Positions 1 through 9,282 are shown, numbered from the stretch's first letter. The stretch is 64,000 nucleotides of DNA from Methylobacterium sp. Leaf125 (GCF_001423085.1 NZ_LMNU01000006.1:15495-79494), one strand, 5' to 3'. Translations and numbers: made by a program. The notes: generated from the letters alone by a model not told the origin.

Positions 1-1
1 G

Positions 2-121
2 CGCGGCTCGACCTACGGCCGACAGGCCGTGCGCTACGCCGACGACAACCGCACCTCCGCCCTCCTCGGCCTCGCCGCCGTCGCCTTCGCGGTGGGCTGG
101 TTCGCCCGGCCCCGGCGCTGA
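2..121 (+). CDS. C-terminal end of a small membrane-anchored protein (partial)
   Basis: Only the last 39 codons are in the window, ending at a TGA at 119-121. The visible tail has a charged stretch (GRQAVRYADDNR) followed by one hydrophobic segment of about 16 residues and a short basic end (ARPRR). A single C-terminal helix closed by arginines is the layout of DUF883/ElaB-type ribosome-associated inner membrane proteins, where a soluble helical domain is anchored by its C-terminus. With most of the protein missing this is a topology-based guess, not an identification. Confidence 0.5.
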   Translation, partial: RGSTYGRQAVRYADDNRTSALLGLAAVAFAVGWFARPRR

Positions 122-339
122 TCCGCGGGACGGGTCCCGGACTGGGTTTCCCAGGCCATAAACCAAGCCGTGGAAGCCTTCGGGCCGTCACTGCGGAACG
201 GACGGCGGGATCCGTCGGTGCCCCAACCCCGTTCTCGTCCTCACGCGCGTCACCTCGGACGGCGGAGCTCCTGCCAAAAGGCCAGCGATCTCCCGCGGAC
301 GAAACCGTTTTCCTCAGACCTCAGACCACAGGATAGACA

Positions 340-828
340 ATGAGCAAGGGCTACCCCTCGATGACCGCGCTGCTGGGCCTGCTGGCCGTGGCCGGCTACC
401 AGAACCGCGACAAGCTCGCCGAGCTGCTGAAGGGCCACGAGGCCACCGTGCCGCAACGCACCGTCCCGCCGATCCCCAGCACCGCGTCCACGGGCGCCTC
501 CACCGGCAGCGGCGGCCTCGGCAACCTGGCCGGCCTGCTGGGCGGCGTCGGCACCGCCGGGGTCGGCGGCCTGATCGCCAGCGGCCTGAGCGAGCTCGTC
601 GATCACTTCACCAAGGGGGGCCACGGCGAGACGGCGAACTCCTGGGTCAACCACGGTCCCAACCGCGACATGCCCGAGACGGATCTGGAGCGCGCCATCG
701 GATCGGACACCCTCGACCACCTGACCCAGCAGACCGGCCTGAGCCGCAGCGCGCTCCTCTCCCGGCTCGCGCGCGAGCTGCCCTCGGCCATCGACCGCTA
801 CGCCGCCGACGGCCGCCGCCCGGCCTGA
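340..828 (+). CDS. YidB-like DUF937 family protein
   Basis: A 162-residue protein. It has a short N-terminal part, a Gly/Ser/Thr-rich low-complexity linker (about residues 45-75) with a glycine-rich hydrophobic stretch, and a C-terminal domain from about residue 85. That domain contains GHGETANSWVNHGPNR, then LERAIGSDTLDHLTQQTGLSRSALLSRLARELPSAID. This C-terminal pattern (G-x-x-x-x-x-SWV-x-x-G-x-N, then a helical A-x-x-x-G-L-x-x-x-x-x-x-x-L-x-x-x-LP block) is typical of YidB/DUF937 proteins, whose molecular role is unknown. It stands alone, and converges on the kinase gene at 926-3832, with a GC hairpin between them. Confidence 0.8.
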   Translation: MSKGYPSMTALLGLLAVAGYQNRDKLAELLKGHEATVPQRTVPPIPSTASTGASTGSGGLGNLAGLLGGVGTAGVGGLIASGLSELVDHFTKGGHGETANSWVNHGPNRDMPETDLERAIGSDTLDHLTQQTGLSRSALLSRLARELPSAIDRYAADGRRPA

Positions 829-844
829 GGTCGAGCAGAGACAC

Positions 845-872
845 GACCGGCGTCGCTTCGAGGGCGCCGGTC
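845..872. terminator. hairpin between convergent genes
   Basis: GACCGGCG at 845-852 pairs perfectly with CGCCGGTC at 865-872 around a 12-nt loop. It lies between the stop of the YidB-like gene and the 3' end of the minus-strand kinase, so it could end transcription from either side. There is no T-run. Confidence 0.45.
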
Positions 873-925
873 ACCATGCCGGCTTGCGGCGGGGGCGGGA
901 TCGACCTCCCGCATCCTCTGCCGAG

Positions 926-3832
926 TCAGCGGTTTGGGAGCCCGTCCGTGAGCCCCCTGTCCCAGCTCGGCGCCGTCGATTGCCCGCTCCCCGTCCGGCC
1001 CGGCCGGCGCCTGATGACCTGGCGAAGAATGGCGGAGACCTGGTCGGCCGAATAGGGCTTCTGCAGCAGTTCGAAGCCGTGCGCGCCTTCCTCGGCCAGC
1101 ACATGGCTGTAGCCGGAGGCCAGCACCACGGGCAGGTCCGGCAGACGAAGCCGCAGAAGCTTGGCGAGCTCGATACCGCCCATGCCCGGCATGACCACGT
1201 CGGAGAACACGACGTCGAAGCCGCCACCGTCCGAGCCGATGCGGTCCAGCGCCTCCTCCGCGTTGGCCGCCCAGGTCGTCGCGTAGCCCAGGTCCTGCAG
1301 GATCTGGGTCGCGAACCGACCGACCTCGATGTTGTCCTCGACCACCAGGACGCGCTGGCCAGCCCCGCCCGGCTCCAGGCCCGCCGCTTCCGATCCGTCC
1401 TCCGCCCCGACGAAATCCATCTCCGCCTCCGGCAGGTAGAGCCTGAAGGTCGTGCCCCGACCCGGCTCGCTCGCGACGGCCACGTCGCCACCCGATTGCT
1501 TGGCGAAACCGAACACCTGGGACAGGCCGAGCCCCGTGCCCTTGCCAACCTCCTTGGTGGTAAAAAACGGCTCGAAGATGCGGGTCAGGACGTCCGGGGA
1601 AATGCCCGCGCCCGTATCGGAGAGGGAGACCGCCGCGAAGGGCCCGGGGGCCCCGGCATGGCCGCGAATGGACGGAAGCGGCATGCCGCAATCCAGCCGC
1701 AGGGTCAGGGTCCCTTCGCCCTCCATCGCGTCCCGTGCGTTGACCGCCATGTTCACCAGGGCGGTCTCGAACTGGCTGACATCCACCCGCACGCAGCAGG
1801 GATGGTCGGGTAGCTCCGTCCGCACCGCGATGCGTGCGCCCGTCACGGTATCGAGCAGTTCGGCGACGCTGCGCAGCCGGCTGCCGACGTCCACCGTCTC
1901 CGGCTTCAGGGTCTGACGTCGGGCGAAGGCGAGGAGCTGTCCCGTCAGCTTGGCGGCCCGGTCCACCGTGTCGGACACGGCATTGAGGTAACGGGCCTTG
2001 CGTTCCTCCGCGAGATCCGGCCGACGCAGGAAGTCGACCGAGGAGCGGATGATCGTCAGCAGGTTGTTGAAGTCGTGCGCGACGCCCCCGGTCAATTGTC
2101 CGACGGCCTCGAGCTTCTGCGACTGGCGCAGGGCTTCCTCGGCCTGCTGCAGCGCCTGCTCCTGGGTCTTCTCCGCGGTGACGTCCCGCCCATAGGCGTA
2201 GACGAGGTCTCCCTCCACGGAGGTCCGCCAGGAGATCCAGCGCGGGGTGCCGTCCGCGTGGCGGTAGCGATTTTCGAAGTTGGTCAGGTCGTTGGCCGAG
2301 GCCGCCCGGGCCAACCCCTCACGGGAGAGGGCCGCATCGTCCGGCCAGACGAATTCCAGCAAGCTGCGACCGACCACGTCCGACGGATGCTGGCCCAGGA
2401 TCGCCTCCCAGGCGGGGTTCACCGCTCGGAAGACACCGTCGGCCCCGACGACGACGAGGAGGTCGCGCGAATTACGCCAGACCCGGTCGCGCTCGGCGGT
2501 GCGTTCGGCGACCCGCTGCTCCAGGGTCTCGTTGAAGCGCACGAGCTCGGCCATCACCCGCTTCTGGTCGTCGACGTCGGTACTGGTGCCGACCCAGCGC
2601 AGGACGGTACCGTCGCCGGCCAGCACCGGCTGCGCCCGCGCCAGGAACCAGCGATAGGCGCCATCTCCGCGCCGGAGACGATACTCGCACTCGTATTCCG
2701 ACAACGACGAAACCGTCGCGCGCCATCGATCGGCCACGCGGGTCCGATCGTCGGGATGGATGATGGAGAGCCATCCCGCCGCGTCGAGGTCGCCGGAACG
2801 CAGGCCGGTGTAGGCGTAGACCCGCTCGTTGAACCAGTCGGCGGCGCCGGTCGCATCGGTGGTCCAGACCAGATTGGGCAGCACCTGCGACAGGACGCGG
2901 AACTGCTCCTCGCTGGCACGCAGGGCGTCCTCGGACTGCTTGCGAGCGGTGATCTCGATGGCGCTCCCGAGCACGCGCACGCAACGCTCGCCCTCGAAGA
3001 GGCCGCGCCCCTTGGCAGCAACCCAGCGGACGATCCCATCCGCCTGTCCCACCGTTCGATACTCGACGTCGTAGACGGCGCGTCGCGCCGGATCGAGCGC
3101 GGCGGCAAAGGCCGCCATCGTCGCCTCGCGGTCGTCGGGATGCAGGCCGGCGAGAAACTCCGCTCCCGAGACCGGGGTGTCCGACGACATGCCGAACATC
3201 GCCTTCACCCGCTGCGGCCAGTAGGCCGTGTCGTTCACGACATCGACGTCCCAGAAGCCGATGTCGGAAGCCTCGGTCGCGAGGCGCAGGCGGGCTTCCG
3301 TCTCGCTGAGTTCCGCCTGCGCCGCGATCTGCCCCGTCGTCTCCGCGCAGGCGCAGAACATGCCGACGATCCGGTCCGCGTCATCGCGCAAGGGCGAGTA
3401 CGAGAAGGTGAAGGACGCCTTCTCCGCGTAGCCACGCCGGTCGATCTCAAACGGCATGTTCTCGGACCAGGTCGCTTCACCGGCGAGCGCGCGTTCGACC
3501 ATGGGCTCGACATGGGTCCAGACGTCGGAGAACACGTCCCGGAACGGCCGGCCGAGGGCCGCCGGGTGCCTGAGCCCGAGAATCTCGGCATAGGCGTCGT
3601 TGTAGAGGACGGCGAGTTCGCTCCCGACCGCCGCGAACATCGGGAAGCGCGACCCCAGCATCAGGCTCACGGTCGCGCGCAGGCCGGCCGGCCAGGTCTC
3701 CGGCTGTCCGAGGGCGGAGCCGGACCAGTCGTGCGCGCGCAGGCGCGCGGCCATCTCGCCGCCACCCACGAGAAAGGTCGGCGCCGCCCCAGGCCCTGCG
3801 GCGAGCCCATCATCCACCGATCCGCGCTGCAC
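926..3832 (-). CDS. multi-PAS hybrid sensor histidine kinase with C-terminal receiver
   Basis: A 968-residue soluble hybrid kinase without membrane helices. Four PAS-type segments cover roughly residues 20-155, 180-300, 305-425 and 450-560. A HisKA/HATPase core follows, with phosphoacceptor His586 in GVAHDFNNLL, an N-box (NMAVNARDAM) and G-boxes (DTGAGIS, GTGLGLSQVFGF). A C-terminal receiver carries Asp878 in FSDVVMPG. Family knowledge predicts autophosphorylation and intramolecular transfer to the receiver, but the ligand and output are unknown. The GTG start at 3832 has GGAGGGG upstream. The kinase at 15049-17502 is a paralogue with the same first PAS, last PAS, core and receiver. No response regulator with an output domain is adjacent. 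Confidence 0.9.
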   Translation of the reverse strand: MQRGSVDDGLAAGPGAAPTFLVGGGEMAARLRAHDWSGSALGQPETWPAGLRATVSLMLGSRFPMFAAVGSELAVLYNDAYAEILGLRHPAALGRPFRDVFSDVWTHVEPMVERALAGEATWSENMPFEIDRRGYAEKASFTFSYSPLRDDADRIVGMFCACAETTGQIAAQAELSETEARLRLATEASDIGFWDVDVVNDTAYWPQRVKAMFGMSSDTPVSGAEFLAGLHPDDREATMAAFAAALDPARRAVYDVEYRTVGQADGIVRWVAAKGRGLFEGERCVRVLGSAIEITARKQSEDALRASEEQFRVLSQVLPNLVWTTDATGAADWFNERVYAYTGLRSGDLDAAGWLSIIHPDDRTRVADRWRATVSSLSEYECEYRLRRGDGAYRWFLARAQPVLAGDGTVLRWVGTSTDVDDQKRVMAELVRFNETLEQRVAERTAERDRVWRNSRDLLVVVGADGVFRAVNPAWEAILGQHPSDVVGRSLLEFVWPDDAALSREGLARAASANDLTNFENRYRHADGTPRWISWRTSVEGDLVYAYGRDVTAEKTQEQALQQAEEALRQSQKLEAVGQLTGGVAHDFNNLLTIIRSSVDFLRRPDLAEERKARYLNAVSDTVDRAAKLTGQLLAFARRQTLKPETVDVGSRLRSVAELLDTVTGARIAVRTELPDHPCCVRVDVSQFETALVNMAVNARDAMEGEGTLTLRLDCGMPLPSIRGHAGAPGPFAAVSLSDTGAGISPDVLTRIFEPFFTTKEVGKGTGLGLSQVFGFAKQSGGDVAVASEPGRGTTFRLYLPEAEMDFVGAEDGSEAAGLEPGGAGQRVLVVEDNIEVGRFATQILQDLGYATTWAANAEEALDRIGSDGGGFDVVFSDVVMPGMGGIELAKLLRLRLPDLPVVLASGYSHVLAEEGAHGFELLQKPYSADQVSAILRQVIRRRPGRTGSGQSTAPSWDRGLTDGLPNR

Positions 3833-4103
3833 GGCCTACACCCCTCCGCTCCGCCTCTGCCCGTCCGCTTCCGGACAACCGACCGCGCGCCGCGCCGCCG
3901 GCGCCGCTGGACGACGAGGCTCCGCGCGTCGAACGCGTGCATGCCCGCGCTGTGACGAAAACGGCGCGCAACGGCTTCGGCGACGCTTCATGCCAGTTTT
4001 CGTCGGGCGTATCCGGCACGTCGTCGTCGCACCACGCCGCGCGCACCGGCTGGTCGGCGAGGCAGCGCATGCCCTCGCGCGCGGTGAAGACTTCGGACGG
4101 CAT
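3810..4103 (-). CDS. candidate small hypothetical protein upstream of the kinase
   Basis: A possible 97-codon frame starting at an ATG with GGAG eight bases upstream. Its first ~50 codons have almost only G or C in third position, as in real genes here, and a varied composition (MPSEVFTAREGMRCLADQPV...). The C-terminal third is Arg/Gly/Ser/Ala-rich and looks less natural. The frame overlaps the first 23 bases of the kinase, so the two could be co-translated. I recognise no family. It may be a real leader gene, a decayed gene, or chance. The remaining ~70 bp up to the LysR gene shows nothing else. Confidence 0.35.
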   Translation of the reverse strand: MPSEVFTAREGMRCLADQPVRAAWCDDDVPDTPDENWHEASPKPLRAVFVTARACTRSTRGASSSSGAGGAARGRLSGSGRAEAERRGVGRAARIGG

Positions 4104-4174
4104 TCGGACGCTCCACAAGGCGACTTGCCCCGCGGGAGGGCCGGTCAGACACCGGTCTGCCCAGGATCCCGTCC

Positions 4175-5083
4175 TCAGGCCGTCCGGCCGGCGCCCGACG
4201 GGTTGCCGACCCGCTCCGCCGCGAAGCGCTCGCGCAGCCAAGCCGCGGCCGGGCCGCAGGGGCGCTGCTTGTGCCAGACCAGTTCCAGGGCGATCGGCCA
4301 GTCGCCCTGATCGAACTGCAGGTCCGGGGTGACCAGATCGGGCGCCGTCTGTGAGGCGGCGATGACGTGGTCCGTGACGAAGGCCCAGCCGATCCCGTGC
4401 TTCACCATCTCGAGGATCACCCAGTGGCTCTCCACCCACCACACCTCGGCGGCCACCCGCAGGCGGCGCTTCTCGGGCCCGTCGCTGCGTGCGGCCACCA
4501 GGATCTGCCGATGCCGCTTCAACTCCTCCCACTCCACCCGCGCCTTCGCCAGAGGGTGGTCGCGCCCGCAGACGAGCTTGAGGGGCACCCAGCCAATGGT
4601 CTGGAAGCCGAGTTCGGTGGGTAGGACCTCCTGGCGCCACATCACGCCGAGGTCGGCCGCCCCCGACTGCACCATGCGGCTGACGTCCTCCATCAGCGGG
4701 AAGAGCAGTTCGAGCTCGACGAAGGGGAAGTGCCGCGCGAAGTCCGCGAACAGCGCACCGAGCGCATGCTCGGGATAGAGCTCGTCGATTGCGACGACCA
4801 AGCGGTTCTCGACCCGCTGCTCCAAGCTGCGGGCCACGCCGACAAGATGCTCACGGCGCTCGAGCACCACGCGGGCTTCCAGCAGCAGACGTTCGCCGGC
4901 CGGGGTCAAGACGGGATTGCGGCCCGCCCGGTTGAACAGAGTGACGCCCAGATCGGCCTCGAGATTCGACACCTGGGTGCTGACCGCCGACTGGGCTTTC
5001 CGCAGCGCCCGGGCCGCGCCCGAGAACGATCCGGCTTCGGCTGCCGCCACGAACGCCTGGAGCTGATCGAGCGAGACCGCCAT
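4175..5083 (-). CDS. LysR family transcriptional regulator
   Basis: A 302-residue LysR-type regulator. Residues 1-60 form the winged helix-turn-helix: MAVSLDQLQAFVAAAEAGSFSGAARAL, with the second helix in SAVSTQVSNLEADLGVTLFNR. A substrate-binding-like effector domain covers about residues 90-290. It is divergent from the PACE efflux gene at 5173 with an 89-bp gap, the classical position for a LysR activator or repressor of its neighbour. AceR, the activator of the Acinetobacter aceI PACE gene, is a known LysR precedent. The effector is not predictable. A repeated TATCCGAT-like element sits immediately upstream of its start. Confidence 0.9.
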   Translation of the reverse strand: MAVSLDQLQAFVAAAEAGSFSGAARALRKAQSAVSTQVSNLEADLGVTLFNRAGRNPVLTPAGERLLLEARVVLERREHLVGVARSLEQRVENRLVVAIDELYPEHALGALFADFARHFPFVELELLFPLMEDVSRMVQSGAADLGVMWRQEVLPTELGFQTIGWVPLKLVCGRDHPLAKARVEWEELKRHRQILVAARSDGPEKRRLRVAAEVWWVESHWVILEMVKHGIGWAFVTDHVIAASQTAPDLVTPDLQFDQGDWPIALELVWHKQRPCGPAAAWLRERFAAERVGNPSGAGRTA

Positions 5084-5084
5084 C

Positions 5085-5101
5085 TATCCGATATTCCGAT
5101 A
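5085..5101. promoter_or_regulatory. possible LysR operator: tandem TATCCGAT-like repeat
   Basis: The 17 bases TATCCGATATTCCGATA contain two near-identical 8-bp units (TATCCGAT and ATTCCGAT) ending in A. They also contain an inverted pair TATC/GATA. The element starts one base upstream of the lysR ATG, where the ribosome binding site would normally be, and lies in the shared control region with the PACE gene. It could be an autoregulatory site, but the assignment rests on position and repetition only. Confidence 0.3.
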
Positions 5102-5172
5102 CGTCCTAACTTGCTGCACCGTGTATGGCAGATAGAAGCCGGCGGACCAAACGGACCCCTTCAGGAAACACC

Positions 5173-5616
5173 ATGCGTACGACCCGTGACCGTATCCGCC
5201 ACGCGATCCTGTTCGAGGTGGTGGGGCTCGCCCTGATCATCCCGCTCGGGACGTTGCTCTTCGGGCTGCAGGGCTCGGCCATGGGCGTGATCGGCGTCGG
5301 CAGCGCCCTGGCCGCCATGGTGTGGAATTACCTCTACAATCTTGTCTTCGACCGCACGATGCAGCGCACCGTCGGGCATACCCGCAAGGGTCTTCTGCTG
5401 CGCGTGGGACACGCGGTCCTGTTCGAAGCGGGGCTGCTGGTGATCCTGCTGCCACCGATCGCCTGGTATCTCGGCATCGGCTTCACCGAAGCCTTTTTCA
5501 TGGACCTCGCGATCGCGGCCTTCTACGTGGCCTACGCCTTCGTCTTCAACCTGACGTACGACGTGACCTTCCCGGTGAAGACCTGGGGCGACCCCGCGCC
5601 GAAGCCGTCTCACTAA
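5173..5616 (+). CDS. PACE family multidrug/biocide efflux transporter
   Basis: A 147-residue four-helix membrane protein made of two tandem repeats. Both begin with the PACE signature R/V-x-x-HAxxFE: RIRHAILFEVVGLAL near the N-terminus and VGHAVLFEAGLLV in the second half. The conserved WNYLYNLVFD and FYVAYAFVFNLTYDVTFP segments close the two halves. PACE proteins such as AceI are proton-coupled exporters of chlorhexidine, acriflavine and short-chain diamines. The start at 5173 (MRTTRDRIRH) fits family length and has AGGA 7-10 bases upstream. An in-frame ATG at 5125 would add an atypical basic extension. It is divergent from a LysR gene that probably regulates it. Confidence 0.9.
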   Translation: MRTTRDRIRHAILFEVVGLALIIPLGTLLFGLQGSAMGVIGVGSALAAMVWNYLYNLVFDRTMQRTVGHTRKGLLLRVGHAVLFEAGLLVILLPPIAWYLGIGFTEAFFMDLAIAAFYVAYAFVFNLTYDVTFPVKTWGDPAPKPSH

Positions 5617-5647
5617 GGGCGCCGCCGCCGTTGATCCTCGACGGTTC

Positions 5648-5672
5648 GGCGGACAGGGACAACCTGTCCGCC
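5648..5672. terminator. strong hairpin between convergent genes
   Basis: GGCGGACAGG (5648-5657) and CCTGTCCGCC (5663-5672) form a perfect 10-bp stem with a 5-nt loop. It lies 32 bases after the PACE stop codon and before the 3' end of the minus-strand PRC-barrel gene. No T-run follows on either strand, so if it terminates it may do so bidirectionally or stabilise 3' ends. Confidence 0.55.
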
Positions 5673-5806
5673 GTATGGAGCCGAGGTCGGTCCCGGGATG
5701 AAAGGCGATAGCCCGTCTGACCTTGGCCGAGGGCAGGTGCGCGGGTTGCACCACCCTCAGCCGGGGTCAGGTCCGCTTCGGGAGCGAACGCTCCCCCGTC
5801 GCGTGT

Positions 5807-6208
5807 TCAGCGCTTGAACTTGCCGTCGTACTTGAACTCGGGAGCAGCCTTGAGGGCGTCCTTGCTGGCATTCACCGAGGCCTTCCACTTCTTCGCGCCG
5901 GCGTCGTAGGTCAGCGCAACCGAGGACGGATCCACCACCACGTAGCGCTCACCCATGCCGAGGAAGCCGCCGACCGACATGATGTAGCCGGTGAGCTTGC
6001 CCTTCTCGATGACGAGATCCTTGATCTCGCCGACATTGCTGTTGGTGCCGTCGACGACGTTGAGTCCGATGAGGTTGTAGCTCAGCACGGCGTCCTGCGG
6101 GACGGGTGCGAACTTCACGGCGGCCGGGGGCATCGGAGCCTCGTCCTTGGCGAGAACGGGACCAGTCAGCGCCGTGACGGCGGCGAGGGCAAGAACGAGG
6201 CGACGCAT
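5807..6208 (-). CDS. secreted PRC-barrel domain protein
   Basis: A 133-residue protein starting with a clear Sec signal peptide (MRRLVLALAAVTALTGPVLA, cleavage likely after ALA near residue 20). A PRC-barrel-like domain follows (about residues 40-110: IGLNVVDGTNSNVGEIKDLVIEKGKLTGYIMSVG... GERYVVVDPSSVAL). Exported PRC-barrel proteins are common in Methylobacterium and rhizobia; their biochemical role is not established. The start at 6208 was chosen because the signal peptide begins there and CAGGAGTTTCCC precedes the ATG. Upstream in-frame starts lack a leader. It converges with the PACE gene. Confidence 0.88.
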   Translation of the reverse strand: MRRLVLALAAVTALTGPVLAKDEAPMPPAAVKFAPVPQDAVLSYNLIGLNVVDGTNSNVGEIKDLVIEKGKLTGYIMSVGGFLGMGERYVVVDPSSVALTYDAGAKKWKASVNASKDALKAAPEFKYDGKFKR

Positions 6209-6931
6209 GGGAAACTCCTGTGTCCCGGAACGGGGACCAGGAATGGACGACCGCGACAAAGCGTTCCGAACCGCGGCCGGAATTTTGTCCTGGAACGGAA
6301 TCGGATCGGCGGCTCGCCTCACCCTGGCCCCATCGCGGGACGGAACGGCCTCCCGCGCGCCGATCAGCCCTGTCCGATCCGGGGCGACGCCGGTAAAGTC
6401 CTGCCATTAGCGGTCCAGCCGCAAGGTCACGCCCGATGGGCGGCAAGATCTCCAAACACCGTCCGGGCCGCCGCTCGCGGAACGACCATCTTTGAAGAAG
6501 CGGCATCAGGCTGGTTCCTCCACCGGGGAGACCGGGACGCTCCTCGATTGTGGGGTCCGCGCATGAGCGCGTTCACCGAACCTGCAAGCGTCAGCAGAGA
6601 CGCTCCTGGCAAAGCACAGTCTCCGGCTTGATGTCAGGCCAACATTGGGTCGAATTCAACGTCCGACGCGGATCATCGCCCCGTCTCTACAAACTATCAT
6701 CAGAGAACCACACAATGATCGATCGAATTCTGTCAGTACGGTACATTATCATCAGCATATCACCCTGAATACAATACTGATCAAATCACCGTGATGGCCT
6801 GCCAGACTTCCAGTACTGCGCTATAACTCCGCAGATTATCGCCCCTCAACAAGCCCCGGACGCTGCAGAGGCAGTTCCAGGCGAGAGCTCTTCAAACAAA
6901 CGCTCTCGATGACGAGGAAGAGGACGCCGCG
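6209..6931. other. long intergenic region with an AT-rich stretch upstream of katG
   Basis: About 720 bp without a convincing gene. The part near 6640-6840 is clearly AT-richer than the rest of the window (for example TACGGTACATTATCATCAGC), consistent with a promoter and regulator-binding region for katG. I could not identify a good OxyR or Fur site by eye. Confidence 0.5.
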
Positions 6932-9241
6932 TTGAACATCGCCGACTCCAGGAAACTGAACACCAAGACCTTCGAGATGCAGGGGAAATGCCCGTTCGGT
7001 GGCGACCGCATCGGCGGCGCCGTCGGCAGCCCACCGGCATTGTCGGATTGGTATCCGAACCGCCTGAAGGTCGAGCTCCTTCATCAAAATGGTCCGCTGG
7101 CCAATCCCCTGGGTCAGGACTTCGACTACAAGGCCGCGTTCGAGACCCTGGATCTCGAGGCGGTCAAGCAGGACATCAAGGCCTTTCTCACGACATCCGT
7201 CGCGTGGTGGCCGTCCGATTATGGCAATTACGGACCGCAGATGATACGTATGGCCTGGCATTCGGCCGGAACCTACCGGATCGCGGACGGTCGCGGCGGA
7301 GCCGGCGAGGGGCTCCAGCGCTTCGCGCCGATCAACAGCTGGTGGGACAACGGCAACACCGACAAGTCCCGGCGCCTGATCTGGCCGATCAAGCAGAAGT
7401 ACGGGAGCGCCCTGTCGTGGGCCGACCTGATGGTCCTCACCGGCAATTGCGCCCTGGAGATCATGGGTTTCCCCACTTACGGCTTCGCTGGCGGACGCCA
7501 GGACGCGTGGGAAGCCGACAACGCGACCTATTGGGGCCCCGAGATCTGGGACCCGAACGACGTCACGTCGTTCGACAGCATGGTGACCCGCGACAAGCGC
7601 TGGCGTGGCCAGAACGGCGATGCGGATTACGATCTCGAAAACCCGCTGGCCGCCTCGCACCAGGCGCTGATCTACGTCAATCCCGAAGGCCCCTACGGGA
7701 ATGGTGACCCGATCAGGTCCGCCCGCGACATCCGCACGACCTTCACCCGGATGGCGATGAATGACGAGGAGACCGTGGCGCTGATCGCCGGCGGCCATGC
7801 CTTCGGGAAGAGCCACGGAATGGTATCGGCCGATCAGGTCGGACCGCCGCCGGAGATCGCCCCGATGGAAGCGATGGGGCTCGGCTGGCACAACCCCAAG
7901 GGCACGGGTTTCGCCCAGTACACGATGACCAATGGGATCGAGGGAAGTTGGACGCCGAACCCGACCCAGTGGGACAACGCCTACCTGGAAAATCTCTTCA
8001 GGTTCGAATGGGTGCAGACCAAGAGCCCGGCCGGCGCCTCGCAATGGACCCCGGCCGATCCGGATGCGCCCAAGACCCCGGACGCCCATGTGCCGGGCCA
8101 GATGCATGGTCTGATGATGATGACCAGCGACATCGCCCTGAAGGTCGACCCGGACTACCGCAAGGTCTGCGAGAAGTTTCTCAACGACTTCGATGCCTTC
8201 ACCCTGGCCTTCTCGAAGGCCTGGTACAAGCTGACGCACCGCGACATGGGGCCGAAGGAGCGCTACCTCGGACCTGAGGTCAAGATCGAGGACGATCTGC
8301 TTTGGCAGGATCCGATCCCGCGCCGCGACCATGCTCTGATCGATGACGCCAACGTCACCGTGCTGAAGCGGGACATCCTGGCGGCCGGCCTCTCGGTCTC
8401 CGATCTCGCCTTCACGGCCTTCTCGGCGGCCTCGACCTATCGCGACAGCGACAAGCGCGGCGGGGCCAATGGTGGTCGGCTGGCGCTCGCTCCGCAGAAG
8501 GATTGGTCGATCAACCGTCGAACCGTGCCGGTGGTAACGGTCCTGCGGCAGATCGCGGACGCCTTCAACGGCCGCCAAGCCGGCAAGCGGGTGTCGCTGG
8601 CCGATCTCATCGTGCTCGGTGGATGTGCCGCCGTGGAGAAGGCGCTCGCCGATGGTGGCCACCCTGGGACGGTGCCGTTTACGCCGGGTCGTGTCGACAC
8701 CCGGCAGGAACTGACCGACATCGAGATGTTCGAGTGGTTGAAGCCCGTGGTCGACGGTTTCCGCAACTATGTGGCGGAGGATTTCGCCGCGGTCGCTCCG
8801 CGCGTCTCTCCCGAAGAGCTCTTCCTCGACAAGGCGTATCTCTTGTCCCTCACGGCCCCCGAATGGGTGGCCCTGGTGGGCGGTCTCCGGGCCCTGGGAG
8901 CGAACCACGACGACTCACGGCACGGAGTCTTCACCGATCGGGTCGGCGTTCTGTCGAACGACTTCTTCGCGAACCTGACGAGCGTAGATCTCGAATGGCG
9001 CAAGGCTGACCCGAAGGGCATGACTTTCGCGCTGGTCGACCGGGAGAGCGGCGCGACGAAGTTCACCGCGACGCGCTGCGATCTGGTGTTCGGGTCGAAT
9101 GCGCAGCTCCGCTCCGTCGCCGAAGTCTATGCAAGCAGCGACGGAGCAGCCCGGTTCGCGAAGGATTTCGTGAAAGTCTGGGACAAGGTGATGATGCTCG
9201 ACCGCTACGACGTCCGGGCGCGGTCGCACGCCCCCCTCTGA
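6932..9241 (+). CDS. katG: bifunctional catalase-peroxidase
   Basis: A 769-residue KatG that removes hydrogen peroxide with both catalase and peroxidase activity using haem b. The first catalytic domain has distal Arg106, Trp109 and His110 ([12 protein letters not shown]). Trp109, Tyr248 (IYVNPEGP) and Met274 (FTRMAMND) match the residues of the Met-Tyr-Trp adduct needed for catalase activity. The proximal haem ligand is His289 in [10 protein letters not shown]. The C-terminal half is the usual non-haem duplicate domain. It is slightly longer than the usual 720-750 residues. The TTG start at 6932 is supported by GAGGAAGAGGA seven bases upstream; the next in-frame ATG is 15 codons in. The stop codon lies in an 18-bp tandem repeat. 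Confidence 0.97.
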   Translation: MNIADSRKLNTKTFEMQGKCPFGGDRIGGAVGSPPALSDWYPNRLKVELLHQNGPLANPLGQDFDYKAAFETLDLEAVKQDIKAFLTTSVAWWPSDYGNYGPQMIRMAWHSAGTYRIADGRGGAGEGLQRFAPINSWWDNGNTDKSRRLIWPIKQKYGSALSWADLMVLTGNCALEIMGFPTYGFAGGRQDAWEADNATYWGPEIWDPNDVTSFDSMVTRDKRWRGQNGDADYDLENPLAASHQALIYVNPEGPYGNGDPIRSARDIRTTFTRMAMNDEETVALIAGGHAFGKSHGMVSADQVGPPPEIAPMEAMGLGWHNPKGTGFAQYTMTNGIEGSWTPNPTQWDNAYLENLFRFEWVQTKSPAGASQWTPADPDAPKTPDAHVPGQMHGLMMMTSDIALKVDPDYRKVCEKFLNDFDAFTLAFSKAWYKLTHRDMGPKERYLGPEVKIEDDLLWQDPIPRRDHALIDDANVTVLKRDILAAGLSVSDLAFTAFSAASTYRDSDKRGGANGGRLALAPQKDWSINRRTVPVVTVLRQIADAFNGRQAGKRVSLADLIVLGGCAAVEKALADGGHPGTVPFTPGRVDTRQELTDIEMFEWLKPVVDGFRNYVAEDFAAVAPRVSPEELFLDKAYLLSLTAPEWVALVGGLRALGANHDDSRHGVFTDRVGVLSNDFFANLTSVDLEWRKADPKGMTFALVDRESGATKFTATRCDLVFGSNAQLRSVAEVYASSDGAARFAKDFVKVWDKVMMLDRYDVRARSHAPL

Positions 9242-9282
9242 CGCCAAGAACCCCTCTGACGCCAAGAACCCCTCTGACGCCA
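9233..9282 (+). repeat. 18-bp tandem repeat across the katG stop codon
   Basis: The unit CCCCTCTGACGCCAAGAA occurs at 9233-9250 and 9251-9268, and its first 14 bases recur at 9269-9282. The katG stop TGA (9239-9241) lies in the first unit. Because 18 is divisible by three, each copy puts another TGA in the same frame (9257-9259, 9275-9277). Confidence 0.95.
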
